64,000 nucleotides of DNA from Geomonas silvestris (GCF_014193515.1 NZ_BLXX01000014.1:62001-126000), one strand, 5' to 3'; counted from the first letter of the stretch, positions 49,714 through 58,718 are shown. Numbers and translations are program-made. Notes: generated from the letters alone by a model not told the origin.

Positions 49714-49729
49714 CCGTCACATATGGCAG
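49714..49729. promoter_or_regulatory. Activator palindrome copy 3
   Basis: CCGTCA-CATA-TGGCAG; left arm perfect, right arm two changes. Confidence 0.7.
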
Positions 49730-49841
49730 TTATGCCGAAATGCAACCGGTCACCGTGACGGCTTAATCAGGCCCCGCGCACCCCGATTCAAAATCACTCT
49801 TTTTATCAGTGTCTTACCTGTGTGTGACGGCCGGTTCCCAC

Positions 49842-49856
49842 TGGCCCGCTAGTTGC
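49842..49856 (+). promoter_or_regulatory. Sigma-54 promoter, tandem-OmpA lipoprotein
   Basis: TGGCCCGCTAGTTGC with correct GG/GC spacing, 112 bases from the palindrome and 93 before ATG 49950. Confidence 0.88.
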
Positions 49857-49949
49857 AAAATCCTCTGCAGTTATCATGAACGATGGTCATGCCGGCAGCA
49901 TGTTGCGGCAGACTGTACTTCACTACGATGGTCTGCAAAGGAGAGCAAT

Positions 49950-51101
49950 ATGAACCTGCCTAAACTTTTACGAGTATCCTCATTCCCGGTGACGCTGGCC
50001 TCTCTGGGGGCGTTGTCCGGGTGTGCACATTACGAGGTCAACAACGGCCGCGGCAACATCCCGGGGTACTACATCCGTTCCGAGATGCCGGACGCGGACC
50101 GGGCCCTGGAAAAAGCGCGCAAGGACGGGAAGGCCACCCTCTGCCCTGCCGAATACAGGTCGGCAGAGGCCGCCAGGGACAAGGCCTATGACGTGTTCCG
50201 GGCCTGCTTCACCGAAGAGGGCGCCGCCTTGGCCAAAGAAGCAACGGCCAAAGCCAACGCCCTCTGCCCGCCGCAGGCGGCCCGGCTGGAGCCGGTCGGG
50301 ACACCCGCGCAGCTGGTAGCCGAACCGCCCCTGGCGGTCCTCCCGGTCGCCGAGCCCACCCCGGAAAAGATGAAATACTGCGTCTCCCTGGGCATCGAGT
50401 ACGATATCAACCAGGCGGAGATCCGCCCCCAGTACCGCGATGAGGTGGCCAGGGTCGGCGACTTCATGAAAAAATATCCCACGACCACCGCCGTCATCCA
50501 GGGGTACTCCGACGAGGTCGGTAACGACGCCGACAACTTGAGACTCTCCCAGCAGCGTGCCGAGGGAGTGGTGAGCTACCTGGAGCAGAACTTCGGCATC
50601 GCTAAAAGCCGGCTCTCGGCCAAGGGATACGGCAAAGCCCAGCCGGTGGGCGACAACGCCACCGATGCGGGAAGGCAGAAAAACCGCCACATCAACGCCG
50701 TCATCGACTGCGCCCTCGACGTGAAGGACCTCGCAGTCCCGCCCGAGAGGCTCTGCATCAGCCTGAAGGTTGAGTTTGACTCGGACAGCGCCCGGATCGA
50801 CCCGCGCTACTACGACCAGATCAACGGAGTCGGCGAATACCTGAAGAAGTACCCGAGCACCACCGCGGTGATCGAGGGACACACCGACAGCCTCGGTACT
50901 GCCGAGCAGAATCAGAAGCTTTCCCTGCAGCGTGCGGACAGCGTGGTCAACTATTTCAGCGAGAAGTTCGGCATCGAACTTTCCAGGCTCTCCGCCAAGG
51001 GGTACGGCGCCACGAGGCGCATCGCCTACAACAACACCCCCGAGGGGCGTCAGATGAACAGAAGGATCAACGCCATCATCGACTGCGTCATCAAGAAGTA
51101 G
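49950..51101 (+). CDS. Lipoprotein with two OmpA-type peptidoglycan-binding domains
   Basis: 383 residues. Lipobox GALSGC (Cys near residue 24), a helical Ala/Lys-rich segment (65-110), then two OmpA C-terminal domains: YCVSLGIEYDINQAEIRPQY..VIQGYSDEVGNDADNLRLSQQRAEGV (about 150-265) and LCISLKVEFDSDSARIDPRYY..VIEGHTDSLGTAEQNQKLSLQRADSV (about 275-380). Both keep the Asp and Arg that bind diaminopimelate. It would tether the outer membrane to peptidoglycan. AAAGGAG precedes ATG 49950. Confidence 0.9.
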   Translation: MNLPKLLRVSSFPVTLASLGALSGCAHYEVNNGRGNIPGYYIRSEMPDADRALEKARKDGKATLCPAEYRSAEAARDKAYDVFRACFTEEGAALAKEATAKANALCPPQAARLEPVGTPAQLVAEPPLAVLPVAEPTPEKMKYCVSLGIEYDINQAEIRPQYRDEVARVGDFMKKYPTTTAVIQGYSDEVGNDADNLRLSQQRAEGVVSYLEQNFGIAKSRLSAKGYGKAQPVGDNATDAGRQKNRHINAVIDCALDVKDLAVPPERLCISLKVEFDSDSARIDPRYYDQINGVGEYLKKYPSTTAVIEGHTDSLGTAEQNQKLSLQRADSVVNYFSEKFGIELSRLSAKGYGATRRIAYNNTPEGRQMNRRINAIIDCVIKK

Positions 51102-51128
51102 TCTGCGGCGTCAACACGGAAGCACAAA

Positions 51129-51162
51129 CAGGGAAGGGCGTACCGAGGTACTCCCTTCCCTG
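51129..51162 (+). terminator. Hairpin after the tandem-OmpA gene
   Basis: CAGGGAAGGG (51129-51138) pairs with CCCTTCCCTG (51153-51162), continued by GTACC/GGTAC with one mismatch and a two-base loop. No T-run; likely partial attenuation before the Sll1863-like gene. Confidence 0.6.
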
Positions 51163-51261
51163 CATTGTACGGCGGCTTCGTCCGGGAGCCCTGCCTGCAC
51201 TGAACAGCACTGTGCCGCCCTCAGTGGCAGCGCAGAGGAACAACTGAAAAAGGAGAAACAG

Positions 51262-51549
51262 ATGAACAGCAAGGATCGATACATGCAGAAGATGGAGGAT
51301 AAGCTGGAAGAGTGGAGTGCGGAGATCGACCTGATGGCCGCCAAAGCCGGCAAGGTTGCGGCGGGTGCCCGGGCCGAGTACCACGAGCAGATCGCTGTGC
51401 TCAGGGGGAAGCAGGAGGAGGCCCGTCAAAAGCTCAAGGAGGCTCAACAGTCAGGAGAAAATGCCTGGGAAGATCTGGCGGCAGGCATCGATCTGGCGTG
51501 GACTGCCATGCGGGAGGCGGTAACCTCGGCGCGCACCCGCTTCAAATAG
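51262..51549 (+). CDS. Sll1863-like coiled-coil stress protein, copy 2
   Basis: 95 residues, helical: DRYMQKMEDKLEEWSAEIDLMAAKAG, YHEQIAVLRGKQEEARQKL, ENAWEDLAAGIDLAWTAM. A clear paralog of the gene at 41906-42193. AAAGGAG precedes ATG 51262. No promoter of its own is evident; it is probably transcribed from the sigma-54 promoter at 49842. Confidence 0.8.
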   Translation: MNSKDRYMQKMEDKLEEWSAEIDLMAAKAGKVAAGARAEYHEQIAVLRGKQEEARQKLKEAQQSGENAWEDLAAGIDLAWTAMREAVTSARTRFK

Positions 51550-51710
51550 ATAGACAGGTGTAAAAGCCGGTCGGGGAGGGCGTTCGCGTGGTGCGGAGGC
51601 CCTCCGGCCGGCAGCAGGCTTTTCCCTCCCCCCGCATCGCAAGTCACGCCCAAGCGCTCCCCCAAACCTTAGCTGATAGCAACCAACTTCCGCAACTCCT
51701 CGGGTAGCAC

Positions 51711-51774
51711 CTGTAGGAGCGGCTTTAGCCGCGTTTTGAACGGGTGATATCGCGGCTAAAGCCGCTTCCTGCAG
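51711..51774. repeat. REP-like long palindrome
   Basis: CTGTAGGAGCGGCTTTAGCC (51711-51730, continuing CGC) faces GGCTAAAGCCGCTTCCTGCAG-type sequence at 51751-51774. The TGTAGGAGCGGCTTTAGCCGCG core is the type of dispersed repetitive palindrome seen in many proteobacteria. It sits between a plus- and a minus-strand transcription unit and may act as a bidirectional terminator. Confidence 0.75.
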
Positions 51775-51831
51775 CGCAAGTTCCTGACCTCGGCGAGCCA
51801 GAGGTGTGGGAGCACTGCGGGCTCGGTTCCC

Positions 51832-52383
51832 TTAAAAGGAGCGCTCGAAGCGCATCCCCAGAAAGTCCGGTCCGATTACCGGTGCCAGGTGCGTCGCCAG
51901 TTCCGGTGTGACGAACAGCTTGCCGACGCCATAGGCCAGTACGCCCGAGGCGATCACGTCACGCCAGTGATGATGCTCGTTCTGGACACGATTGGCGGCC
52001 ACATAGCCGGTCAATAGCCAGGCGGGGACCCCGTAGCGCCAGCCGTAGCGCTCCTGCAGGAAAGCGGCGCCGGAGGCGGCGAAGGCGACGTGCCCGGAGG
52101 GAAAACCGTACGGGTTGCCGTGGGGGCGCTTCCCGAGGCTTGTTTCGTTGAACCCCACCCGGGCCGCGGTGGTAAGCAGTTGATTGACTGCGACGTTGCG
52201 CAGCCACTGTCGCTCCCCCTCCTTGTCGTTCCGGAAAAAGGCGATGGCAAACGCCGTCACCGGAAGGACCCCGGTAATGATGTCCCCGGCGATGCTGGTA
52301 TCCTGTCCCCTGGCCGCGTCAGCTGACCCCAACAGGCTGCATGCTACGGTGGCACCGGCTAAATAGCGTTGAATCCCTGGCAT
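51832..52383 (-). CDS. PAP2-family phosphatase
   Basis: 183 residues with the three PAP2 motifs: GKRPHGNPYG, FPSGHVAF and NRVQNEHHHWRDVIASG. A signal-like N-terminus (LAGATVACSLLGSADA) places it at the membrane or in the periplasm. The family dephosphorylates phosphatidic acid, phosphatidylglycerol phosphate or undecaprenyl pyrophosphate; neighbouring lipid enzymes favour a phospholipid substrate (inference). ATG 52383 follows GGGAG. Last gene of a minus-strand cluster. Confidence 0.9.
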   Translation of the reverse strand: MPGIQRYLAGATVACSLLGSADAARGQDTSIAGDIITGVLPVTAFAIAFFRNDKEGERQWLRNVAVNQLLTTAARVGFNETSLGKRPHGNPYGFPSGHVAFAASGAAFLQERYGWRYGVPAWLLTGYVAANRVQNEHHHWRDVIASGVLAYGVGKLFVTPELATHLAPVIGPDFLGMRFERSF

Positions 52384-52458
52384 GTGCAACTCCCTTGCGG
52401 ACCGCGAGCGGTCGGTGGTTCACTACCGCATTTCCCGGCCGGCAATCCTTTGAGCTTC

Positions 52459-54060
52459 TCAGTGGTCACCGGCATTGCGCCACTCGACGGCACCGAAATG
52501 GGTGTCCCCAAGATAGGTGTAGACAAGGCTTACGGTCCCATCCTGCTGGTGCTTGTTGGGGGCGCTGCCGTATTGCGCATCGCGGATGGATTTTACGTAC
52601 TGGATGCCGACGCCGTGGCGGCCGTAGACCCGGAAGTTCAGGTTCGTGCTGGCGCGCACGATCCGCTCGGAACCCTGGGCGTCATCGGATCCCGTGCCGC
52701 TGACGTAGTAGCCGCGGCCGGCCATCTCGAGCACGGTCCTATCGCCGAAGAGCAGCCGAAGCGCCAGGAGGCTTTGCGGGGTGACGCCGTAGTGATAGTC
52801 CCGCTCGCCGCTTGCCTGGGATACCCCCGCGCCGCCGAAACCCACCCCTCCCAGGAGTGAGCCTTGCAGAGCGATGCCGGGGCCCACCCACCACTGACTG
52901 GTGGTGCCCAGCGAGAGCGCCGTAGTGGAGACCCGGAAGGTAGCCGGAGAAATGTAGTCGTAGCTGCCGTAGAGCCCCCAGATGCCGCGGTAGTTATTGC
53001 CGGCCTCGTACGAGGTGCCGTAGAGCAGGCCACGCAGCATCACGTTCTCCACCGGGTTTTTGGGATCGGCCAGGGTGCTCACCTGGAAGTCGAAGTAGTC
53101 CAGGGGGCGCTTATAGCTGTAACCGGGCTTGCCGGGTAACCCGTAGGACATGCCGAAATCGAAAATTGCGGCGCTTTTGGAACCGCTGTCGAGACTTGCC
53201 CCTAACCGGAAGCGCCAGAAGGTGGCCGGATCGTAGGTGGGAAAAACCGTCTTGAAGCGGTCGCCGAAGAGGTAGCGGTTGACAGCCGTGGGGGGCGAGA
53301 TGAGCGCGGCGCTCACCTCGCGCACGGTGCCGGTGCGGGGGCGCTTGTCCTGCAGCACCAGCTGGGACATGCGAAACAGCGCCTCGCCCAAAAGGCTCCC
53401 GGCGTTGCCGGTCGTTATCAGGTCGTTGACCGAAGGGTTGGTGGTCTCCCCGGCCATCTCCCACAGAAAGCTTCCGGCGTTGCTGTAGGCAAGGGCTTCC
53501 CAGAAGGTGAGGCCGCTGGAGCGCGCCAGGCCGTAGAGTGTGGCCCCCTCGTAGGGATGCCCGAACTGGTTGGTGTTGAAGGGGTCCTTGTCGAAGACCC
53601 AGTGCTGCTTGCGCAGGTGGTCCCAGACGCCCGAGAAGCTCGTGCCATAGACCTTCTTGCCGTCCTCGGTCAGGTTGGGGTAAGCCGCCCGGTCGTAGAG
53701 GTGCAGCAGGCCCAGGAAACCGGGGATTTCCAGGGCGGGGATCAGGTAGCTCTTGCCGGCCCCGCTTTCCCAGGAGAGCACGTTCTGCGGCGTGAGCCCC
53801 GCCTTGGCGGATTTCAGGTCCGGTCCGACCGTGTCGACGGGATTGGGTTCCTGTTCCCTGTCGCGAGGCACGGCGGGATCGCCGGCCGGTTCCGTTGGCC
53901 GGGCCGGGGATGCCGGCGTCTTGTGCTGCAACTCGAAGCCGGGCGCGTCCTTCGGGGTCGCCTGCGTCGCCGCGGGAGTGGGTGCGCCGGCAATAGCCGT
54001 GCTGACCGGCATCATGAGGGCCACGGCCAAGACCTTTAACGAGATTTCGAATGTCTTCAT
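52459..54060 (-). CDS. DUF3943 outer-membrane-like protein
   Basis: 533 residues. Signal peptide (LKVLAVALMMPVSTAIAG), Pro/Ala-rich linker (30-95), then the DUF3943 core (WVFDKDPFNTNQFGHPYEGATLYGLARS, SNAGSFLWEMAGE) and a C-terminal region of alternating strands (about 270-533) that looks like a beta-barrel. Function not established. ATG 54060 follows AAAGGA. Between the PAP2 and PssA genes. Confidence 0.82.
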   Translation of the reverse strand: MKTFEISLKVLAVALMMPVSTAIAGAPTPAATQATPKDAPGFELQHKTPASPARPTEPAGDPAVPRDREQEPNPVDTVGPDLKSAKAGLTPQNVLSWESGAGKSYLIPALEIPGFLGLLHLYDRAAYPNLTEDGKKVYGTSFSGVWDHLRKQHWVFDKDPFNTNQFGHPYEGATLYGLARSSGLTFWEALAYSNAGSFLWEMAGETTNPSVNDLITTGNAGSLLGEALFRMSQLVLQDKRPRTGTVREVSAALISPPTAVNRYLFGDRFKTVFPTYDPATFWRFRLGASLDSGSKSAAIFDFGMSYGLPGKPGYSYKRPLDYFDFQVSTLADPKNPVENVMLRGLLYGTSYEAGNNYRGIWGLYGSYDYISPATFRVSTTALSLGTTSQWWVGPGIALQGSLLGGVGFGGAGVSQASGERDYHYGVTPQSLLALRLLFGDRTVLEMAGRGYYVSGTGSDDAQGSERIVRASTNLNFRVYGRHGVGIQYVKSIRDAQYGSAPNKHQQDGTVSLVYTYLGDTHFGAVEWRNAGDH

Positions 54061-54111
54061 ATCCATTTCCTTTCCCGACCACTGATGATGTTCGGCCCGC
54101 AGCAGCCGGCC

Positions 54112-54732
54112 TTACAGCTTCGGTATGCGTATCCGGCTCACCATGAGCGCGCCCGACACGGCGAAGAGCAGCGTCAGGGGATGCAGGGTGAAACCGGCCA
54201 GCGCGATCTGCCCGAACCAGAGCGACCCGCCCAGCGCCCCCTGCGTGGCTGCCGCCAGGAGGAGAAATACCAGGAGCAACGAGGTGGGAATGGGCGTTCC
54301 CTCGAAGAATTTGACCTTGCCGTTCTCGGACAGGGCATCGGCGGTGATGTTGTAGCGCGCCAGGCGGGAGACGCCGCAGGCGACGAAGAAGGCGAGGATG
54401 ACGCGGTCGTAGAGCCCCTGCATGCCGCAGCCGTAGCCGATCATGGCGGGAGCCACGCCGAAGGAGATCACGTCGGCCAGGGAGTCGAGCTCGCGCCCCA
54501 GCACCGAGGGACTTCGGCTCCAGCGCGCCACCTTGCCGTCAAGGACATCGAAGATGAAGGCGGCAAAGACCAGGGCGCAGGCGAAGTAGATATGTTGCAC
54601 CTCCCGGGCCTCCACGTAGCTCAGCACGGAGAAAATGGCACCGGTGCCGCAGACGGCGTTTGCCAGGGTGAACCAGTCGGCGATCCGGAACTCCCGGATC
54701 ATGGAGAAGGGGCGTGACTCGGACGGTTTCAT
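54112..54732 (-). CDS. pssA: CDP-diacylglycerol-serine O-phosphatidyltransferase-like enzyme
   Basis: 206 residues with the CDP-alcohol phosphatidyltransferase signature DGKVARWSRSPSVLGRELD (DGxxAR..G..xD..xD) at about 64-86 and several membrane helices. PssA makes phosphatidylserine, the precursor of phosphatidylethanolamine. As no psd gene is adjacent this may be a second, stress-specific copy (inference). It overlaps the DUF5329 gene by four bases (ATGA). Confidence 0.88.
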   Translation of the reverse strand: MKPSESRPFSMIREFRIADWFTLANAVCGTGAIFSVLSYVEAREVQHIYFACALVFAAFIFDVLDGKVARWSRSPSVLGRELDSLADVISFGVAPAMIGYGCGMQGLYDRVILAFFVACGVSRLARYNITADALSENGKVKFFEGTPIPTSLLLVFLLLAAATQGALGGSLWFGQIALAGFTLHPLTLLFAVSGALMVSRIRIPKL

Positions 54733-55133
54733 GTCAGGTGCATCTCCAGGTTGGTCAACGTTTGTGTGTGCCGCAGCGGCGCACGGTACTGCTGCAACTT
54801 GCCCTGGAAAAATTCCTCAGCCGGCAGCACCTTGCCGTCCGGAAGTTTGAGCAGGTACGCCGAGCCCGAAAGGTACGACCGTGACGCGCACAGCGTGATG
54901 AAATCCTCGGCGGAGCGAACCCTGCTGCCGGCTCGGGCCAGTTTCGTGCGCAAATGGGCTGCGGCCTCCTTGCCGGTATATTCGTGGCCGTTTCTGATGA
55001 AACGGGCACCCTCCAGGTTTTCCACCGAGGCTATCAGGAACTCTATTCTCAGCGTTTCGCTGTCCTCCCGAGCCTGGCATGGTGCGGCGCACAGTGCCAG
55101 GACAGCCAGCAGGTAAACCAGGATTATCTTCAC
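54729..55133 (-). CDS. DUF5329 periplasmic protein (YfeK-like)
   Basis: 134 residues: signal peptide (IILVYLLAVLALCAAPCQA) and the family core IEFLIASVENLEGARFIRNGHEYTGKEAAAHLRTKL and FITLCASRSYLSGSAYLL. Function unknown. Translationally coupled to pssA. In the minus-strand group with the ABC1 kinase gene 175 bases upstream. Confidence 0.85.
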   Translation of the reverse strand: MKIILVYLLAVLALCAAPCQAREDSETLRIEFLIASVENLEGARFIRNGHEYTGKEAAAHLRTKLARAGSRVRSAEDFITLCASRSYLSGSAYLLKLPDGKVLPAEEFFQGKLQQYRAPLRHTQTLTNLEMHLT

Positions 55134-55308
55134 GTGTGCCTCCGGTTATTGTCTGCCGGCTCAAATGAGGGCAAAAACGCCTGGACCTGAACCGGTTCTG
55201 GAGTGTTTGGCGGCAGAGAATAGGCGAGATCAGAAAAAAGATGCAAACCACAAGGCCTACCTGGATTGTTCCGCTAGGCTCTCGGTGCCAGCGCTTTTGC
55301 CCACTGCG

Positions 55309-56925
55309 TCAGCGTCGGCCCCTGTCCCGCCGCAGGGCAACGACCATGATGAGGAGTGTGCCCACAATGCCGGACAGCACCATGCCTTCTCCCAGATAAT
55401 GGTGCCATCCTGCCAGGGGAGCGATCACCAGCAGCGCGCCGCCGATAATCAGGGCGGCGGCGGCAATGGAGCCGGTGAGCCGCTCCAGGTTGCGGCTCAC
55501 GCGCCCTCCCAGCGCCTCGAGCGCCGGGGCCTGCACCCGGCCCAGGTTGCCTTCGCCCAGGCGTCGCAGGGCACGCCGCGTGTCGTTGGGGGCGTCGGAG
55601 ATCAGGCGTTCCAGGTCGCGTGCCAGCCGGACGGTTTTTTCCTTGATGCGCTCCGCGCCGAAGTGGTTGGCAGTCAGGCGGGTGACCTCCTCGCGAAACG
55701 ACTCCAGGTAGTTGTGGGCGGGATCCAGCTCCCGGATCATCGACTCCAGGATGACGAAGGCCCGGGTCAGCAGGAAAAACTCCGGAGGATTGTGCACGCC
55801 GTGCTTGCTGCCGGCACGCAACAGCGAGTTGAAGGCCTCGCCTATGGAGACGTTGCTCAGGTTGCTGCGGTGGATATCGTACAAAACGGCCTTGATGTCC
55901 AATAACAGGGCGGCACGGTTGATCTTTTCCCCAGGCGCCATCTCCAGGTAGGCCTGCTTGGCGGCCCGGGCCTCGCCCTTGACAACGGCCTCCAAAAGCC
56001 TGGTCAAGGAGTCGCGCATCTCCTCGTCGAGCTCGCCCGTCATGCCGAAATCGAGCAGGGAGAGCCGGCCGTCGGGGAGTACCAGCACGTTGCCCGGATG
56101 CGGGTCGGCGTGGAAGAGGCCTTCCTCGAAGATGGTTTGCAGCATGAGTCGCACCAGGGTTTTGATGAGCTCCGGCATAGCCTCTGGGTGCTTTGCGGCA
56201 TAAAAGTCGACGCGCTCGCCCGCAGAAAACTCCATGGTGAGCACGCGCTCGCTGCAGTACTGCGGGAGCACCGCCGGAATCCAGAGGTTGGGGATGTCTG
56301 CCAGGGCGGAGCGAAACAGCGAAATCGAATGTGCCTCGCGGGTGAAGTCGGTCTCCCGGTTCAGGCTGTCGGAGAATTCGCTCACCAGTATCGGGAAGTC
56401 GAAGGCTCGCAGGCGCGGGAAGAGGCTTTCGCCCAGGGCCGTCAGCGAGGAGAGCGCTGCCATGTCGGTGGCGATCATGGCCTCCAGGTCGGGTCGCTGC
56501 ACCTTGACGGCGACGTGGCGGCCATCCACGGTGGTGGCCTCATGCACCTGGGCGATGGTTGCGGCGGCCAGGGGAGTCTCGCTGAAGGAGCTGAAGAGCT
56601 GCTCCAGGGGAGCGCCCAGCTCGAGTTCCACCATGGCGCGCACCTTCGCAAAGCTCAGGGCGGGCAACTGGTCGTGCAACAGCTCAAGCTCTGCCACGTA
56701 GGCGTCCGGCAGCAGGTCGCGCCGCATGGCCAGCACCTGTCCGAATTTGAGAAAGGCGAGCCCAAGCTCCTCGAAGGTCTCCCGGACCTCCTTGGGGGAG
56801 GGCCAGTGCCCGCGGCCGCGCAGCGCGCCCAGGAACTTGTGCCGTGCCAGTACCTTCAGAATTTCCGTGAGCCGCGGTGCCGCGCGCAGCACGCTGGGTT
56901 TTTTATCGAACGCCGGTAATGCCAT
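55309..56925 (-). CDS. ABC1/AarF (UbiB-like) atypical kinase
   Basis: 538 residues from ATG 56925 (GAGGGG upstream). Family signatures: FLKFGQVLAMRRDLLP (KxGQ), AAATIAQVHEATT, VAVKVQRPDLE, ETDFTREAHS, LFHADPHPGNVLVLPDG and LLDFGMTGELD. Two C-terminal membrane helices (about 480-535). Members act in ubiquinone synthesis or lipid homeostasis; the absence of ubi genes and the presence of lipid enzymes suggest the latter. Own sigma-54 promoter and palindrome upstream; it may lead the operon down to the PAP2 gene. Confidence 0.9.
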   Translation of the reverse strand: MALPAFDKKPSVLRAAPRLTEILKVLARHKFLGALRGRGHWPSPKEVRETFEELGLAFLKFGQVLAMRRDLLPDAYVAELELLHDQLPALSFAKVRAMVELELGAPLEQLFSSFSETPLAAATIAQVHEATTVDGRHVAVKVQRPDLEAMIATDMAALSSLTALGESLFPRLRAFDFPILVSEFSDSLNRETDFTREAHSISLFRSALADIPNLWIPAVLPQYCSERVLTMEFSAGERVDFYAAKHPEAMPELIKTLVRLMLQTIFEEGLFHADPHPGNVLVLPDGRLSLLDFGMTGELDEEMRDSLTRLLEAVVKGEARAAKQAYLEMAPGEKINRAALLLDIKAVLYDIHRSNLSNVSIGEAFNSLLRAGSKHGVHNPPEFFLLTRAFVILESMIRELDPAHNYLESFREEVTRLTANHFGAERIKEKTVRLARDLERLISDAPNDTRRALRRLGEGNLGRVQAPALEALGGRVSRNLERLTGSIAAAALIIGGALLVIAPLAGWHHYLGEGMVLSGIVGTLLIMVVALRRDRGRR

Positions 56926-57048
56926 GGGATCCCCTCTGTATAGTTGCAGCCGGTGTGCGTCCAAGCCCGCTGGATTTTCTGGGGTGTGGACGCCCGGGTG
57001 ACGCTGCGCCAAACGTAGGAAATGCTGCGCAACCTGCCGATGAAGTTC

Positions 57049-57063
57049 GCAACTAACATGCCA
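57049..57063 (-). promoter_or_regulatory. Sigma-54 promoter, ABC1 kinase gene
   Basis: TGGCATGTTAGTTGC on the minus strand, identical to the promoter of the GGDEF gene; 126 bases from the palindrome, 123 before the start codon. Confidence 0.85.
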
Positions 57064-57189
57064 GAGGAGGGGTAGCAGTCTGGAGTCGGACAGGAAGCCG
57101 TAAGGACCTGTTGCATCAGGGATGAATGCCGGGATCGGGGAAGCAGCGCTGGAGCTCCCAGCGCCGGGAAGCCACCACGGGGGACGGGG

Positions 57190-57205
57190 CCGTCATATCT
57201 GGCGG
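57190..57205. promoter_or_regulatory. Activator palindrome copy 4
   Basis: CCGTCA-TATC-TGGCGG; arms differ at one position. Confidence 0.75.
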
Positions 57206-57337
57206 AAAGTTAAGGGGGCTGGCTGGTTGTGCTTCACCGTACCCGTGCCTGTGATCCGCCGTGGCCGGCAACTGGCCCTGGGACGGGGGCGTGCTGGTTC
57301 GAACCTGGCTTGCGGATGAGGCGCTGGAAAGAGTGCC

Positions 57338-58006
57338 TCAGGCCAGTCGCGGGGTCACGTAATAGTAGATGGCGCAGAAGTGGCAGGCGCTGCCGGTGAG
57401 GACGAAGAGGTGCCAGATGGCGTGGTTATAGGGGAGGCGGTCCCAGAGGTAGAAGACGACGCCCAGCGTGTAGGCGACGCCGCCGGCAAAGAGCAGGTAC
57501 ATGCCGTTTGCGGCCAGGGCGGCGCTCAGCGGTCGGTAGGCGATCACTACCACCCAGCCCAGGGCGATGTACAAGAGGGGACCTAGGTAGGGGAGCCGGT
57601 GCGTGGTGAAGATCTTGAGTCCCGCGCCGATGGTGCCCAGCCCCCAGACGACCCCGAGCAGCGTCCAGCCCCAGGGGCCCCTCAGGGTGACCAGGGCAAA
57701 CGGGGTGTAGCTCCCGGCGATCATCAGGTAGATGCTGGCGTGGTCCAGGATGCGGAACAGGTAGCGGACATAGGGGCGGCGCACGCTGTGGTAGAGGGTG
57801 GACAGGCAGTAGAAGGTGATCATGGAGAAACCGTAGATGCAGGCGCTGACCGTCCGGTAGCTGTCGTGCTGCCGCAGCGCAAGATCGATGAGGGCCGCGA
57901 CTCCGGCCGCACTCAACAGGGCGCCGGCGCCGTGGGTGCAGCGGTTCAGGAGCTCTTCCGCTTCACTGTAGTACACCAGCCGTTCATGGAGGTTGTCGAT
58001 ATTCAT
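57338..58006 (-). CDS. Hemolysin-III/TrhA-family (PAQR-type) membrane protein
   Basis: 222 residues with seven predicted helices and the conserved acidic/His pattern (LNRCTHGAGALLSAAG, STLYHSVRR, RILDHASIYLMIAGSYTPFAL, and NHAIWHLFVLTGSACHFCAIYYYV). The family is linked to membrane-fluidity/energetics homeostasis in bacteria, and the name hemolysin III is historical. Between it and the DUF2959 gene on the same strand is a 10-bp hairpin, so the two are probably one transcription unit. Confidence 0.9.
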   Translation of the reverse strand: MNIDNLHERLVYYSEAEELLNRCTHGAGALLSAAGVAALIDLALRQHDSYRTVSACIYGFSMITFYCLSTLYHSVRRPYVRYLFRILDHASIYLMIAGSYTPFALVTLRGPWGWTLLGVVWGLGTIGAGLKIFTTHRLPYLGPLLYIALGWVVVIAYRPLSAALAANGMYLLFAGGVAYTLGVVFYLWDRLPYNHAIWHLFVLTGSACHFCAIYYYVTPRLA

Positions 58007-58033
58007 AGCGTTTGCCGTTCCTGCTGGTTGGGA

Positions 58034-58057
58034 TGCAACCCGCTGCAGCGGGCTGCA
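58034..58057 (-). repeat. GCGGG hairpin, copy A
   Basis: TGCAACCCGC (58034-58043) and GCGGGCTGCA (58048-58057) with a TGCA loop, one mismatch. Sequence-related to the hairpin at 62420-62447, so a recurring intergenic element of the island. Confidence 0.6.
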
Positions 58058-58070
58058 CCGTGGCACCGCT

Positions 58071-58718
58071 CTAGCGCTTGCCGCCGTAGAGTTCGGCGTT
58101 TACCGCGTCCAGGGCTGCCAACAGTGGCAGCAGCGACGACTTCAGGGCCTCGCGGTCCCGGACGGTCTTCTCGGCCACCGGAGCGATGGTTTGCTGCCCC
58201 TTGAGGGTCAGGTCGTTGGACAGGTAGAGTTGGATTTCCTTCAGGTCGGCCAGGTACGCGCGGTAGGCACCTTTGATCCCTATACCCGCCTCGGGAATCC
58301 GGGCATAGATGCCGGCCAGGTTGCTGCGGCGCTCATCGCTTAAGGCGCGGATCTCCGGGTTGGTATAGGTGTCTCCCTGTTTCTCCCACTCCGCGAAGTA
58401 CTCCTTGTTGCGCGCCTTCATGTCGTCCATGCGCTTGATGGTCTGCCTGCCTTGGTTGTCGAGCTTGCCCAGTTCCCTGGTGAAGCTGTCGAAGGGGCGC
58501 TTGAGGTCGGGTGCTCCGGCCACCATGAGGGCGTCGAGGGCGCTGCCGGTCACGTCGATCTGCACCATCAGCTGCCGGATTTCCTTGTCCTCCTGCTGCA
58601 GCGAATTGGATGCCTTCACCGAGCGCTCCGCCCCGGTGGTGGCGCAAGCGCCGAAGATAACGGTGCTGCCCAGCAACAACAGGGTGCTGAATGCCCGCGC
58701 ACGATTTCCGAGTTTCAT
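58071..58718 (-). CDS. DUF2959 lipoprotein
   Basis: 215 residues. Lipobox VIFGAC (Cys25), then a helical protein (SVKASNSLQQEDKEIRQLMVQIDVTGSALDALMVA, LKRPFDSFTRELGKLDNQGRQTIKRMDDMKARN, AYRAYLADLKEIQLYLSNDLT). Function unknown. AAAGGAGG precedes ATG 58718. Sigma-54 promoter at 58787-58801. Confidence 0.85.
   Translation of the reverse strand: MKLGNRARAFSTLLLLGSTVIFGACATTGAERSVKASNSLQQEDKEIRQLMVQIDVTGSALDALMVAGAPDLKRPFDSFTRELGKLDNQGRQTIKRMDDMKARNKEYFAEWEKQGDTYTNPEIRALSDERRSNLAGIYARIPEAGIGIKGAYRAYLADLKEIQLYLSNDLTLKGQQTIAPVAEKTVRDREALKSSLLPLLAALDAVNAELYGGKR

Larger units (their letters stand above)
49628..49949 (+). promoter_or_regulatory. Control region of the tandem-OmpA lipoprotein gene
   Basis: 322 bases with palindrome copy 3 (49714-49729), a second weaker inverted repeat (GGTCACCGTGACGG near 49750) and a consensus -24/-12 promoter (49842-49856). 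Confidence 0.75.
56926..57337. promoter_or_regulatory. Control region of the ABC1 kinase gene
   Basis: About 410 bases with the minus-strand sigma-54 promoter (57049-57063) and palindrome copy 4 (57190-57205). The rest shows no gene; the hemolysin-III gene ends at 57338 on the same strand. Confidence 0.7.

Noticed and set aside
55228-55255. A -24/-12-like sequence upstream of the DUF5329 gene
   Set aside because: GG to GC separation is 11 bases, one too many, and no palindrome is nearby; read-through from the ABC1 kinase promoter is more likely.
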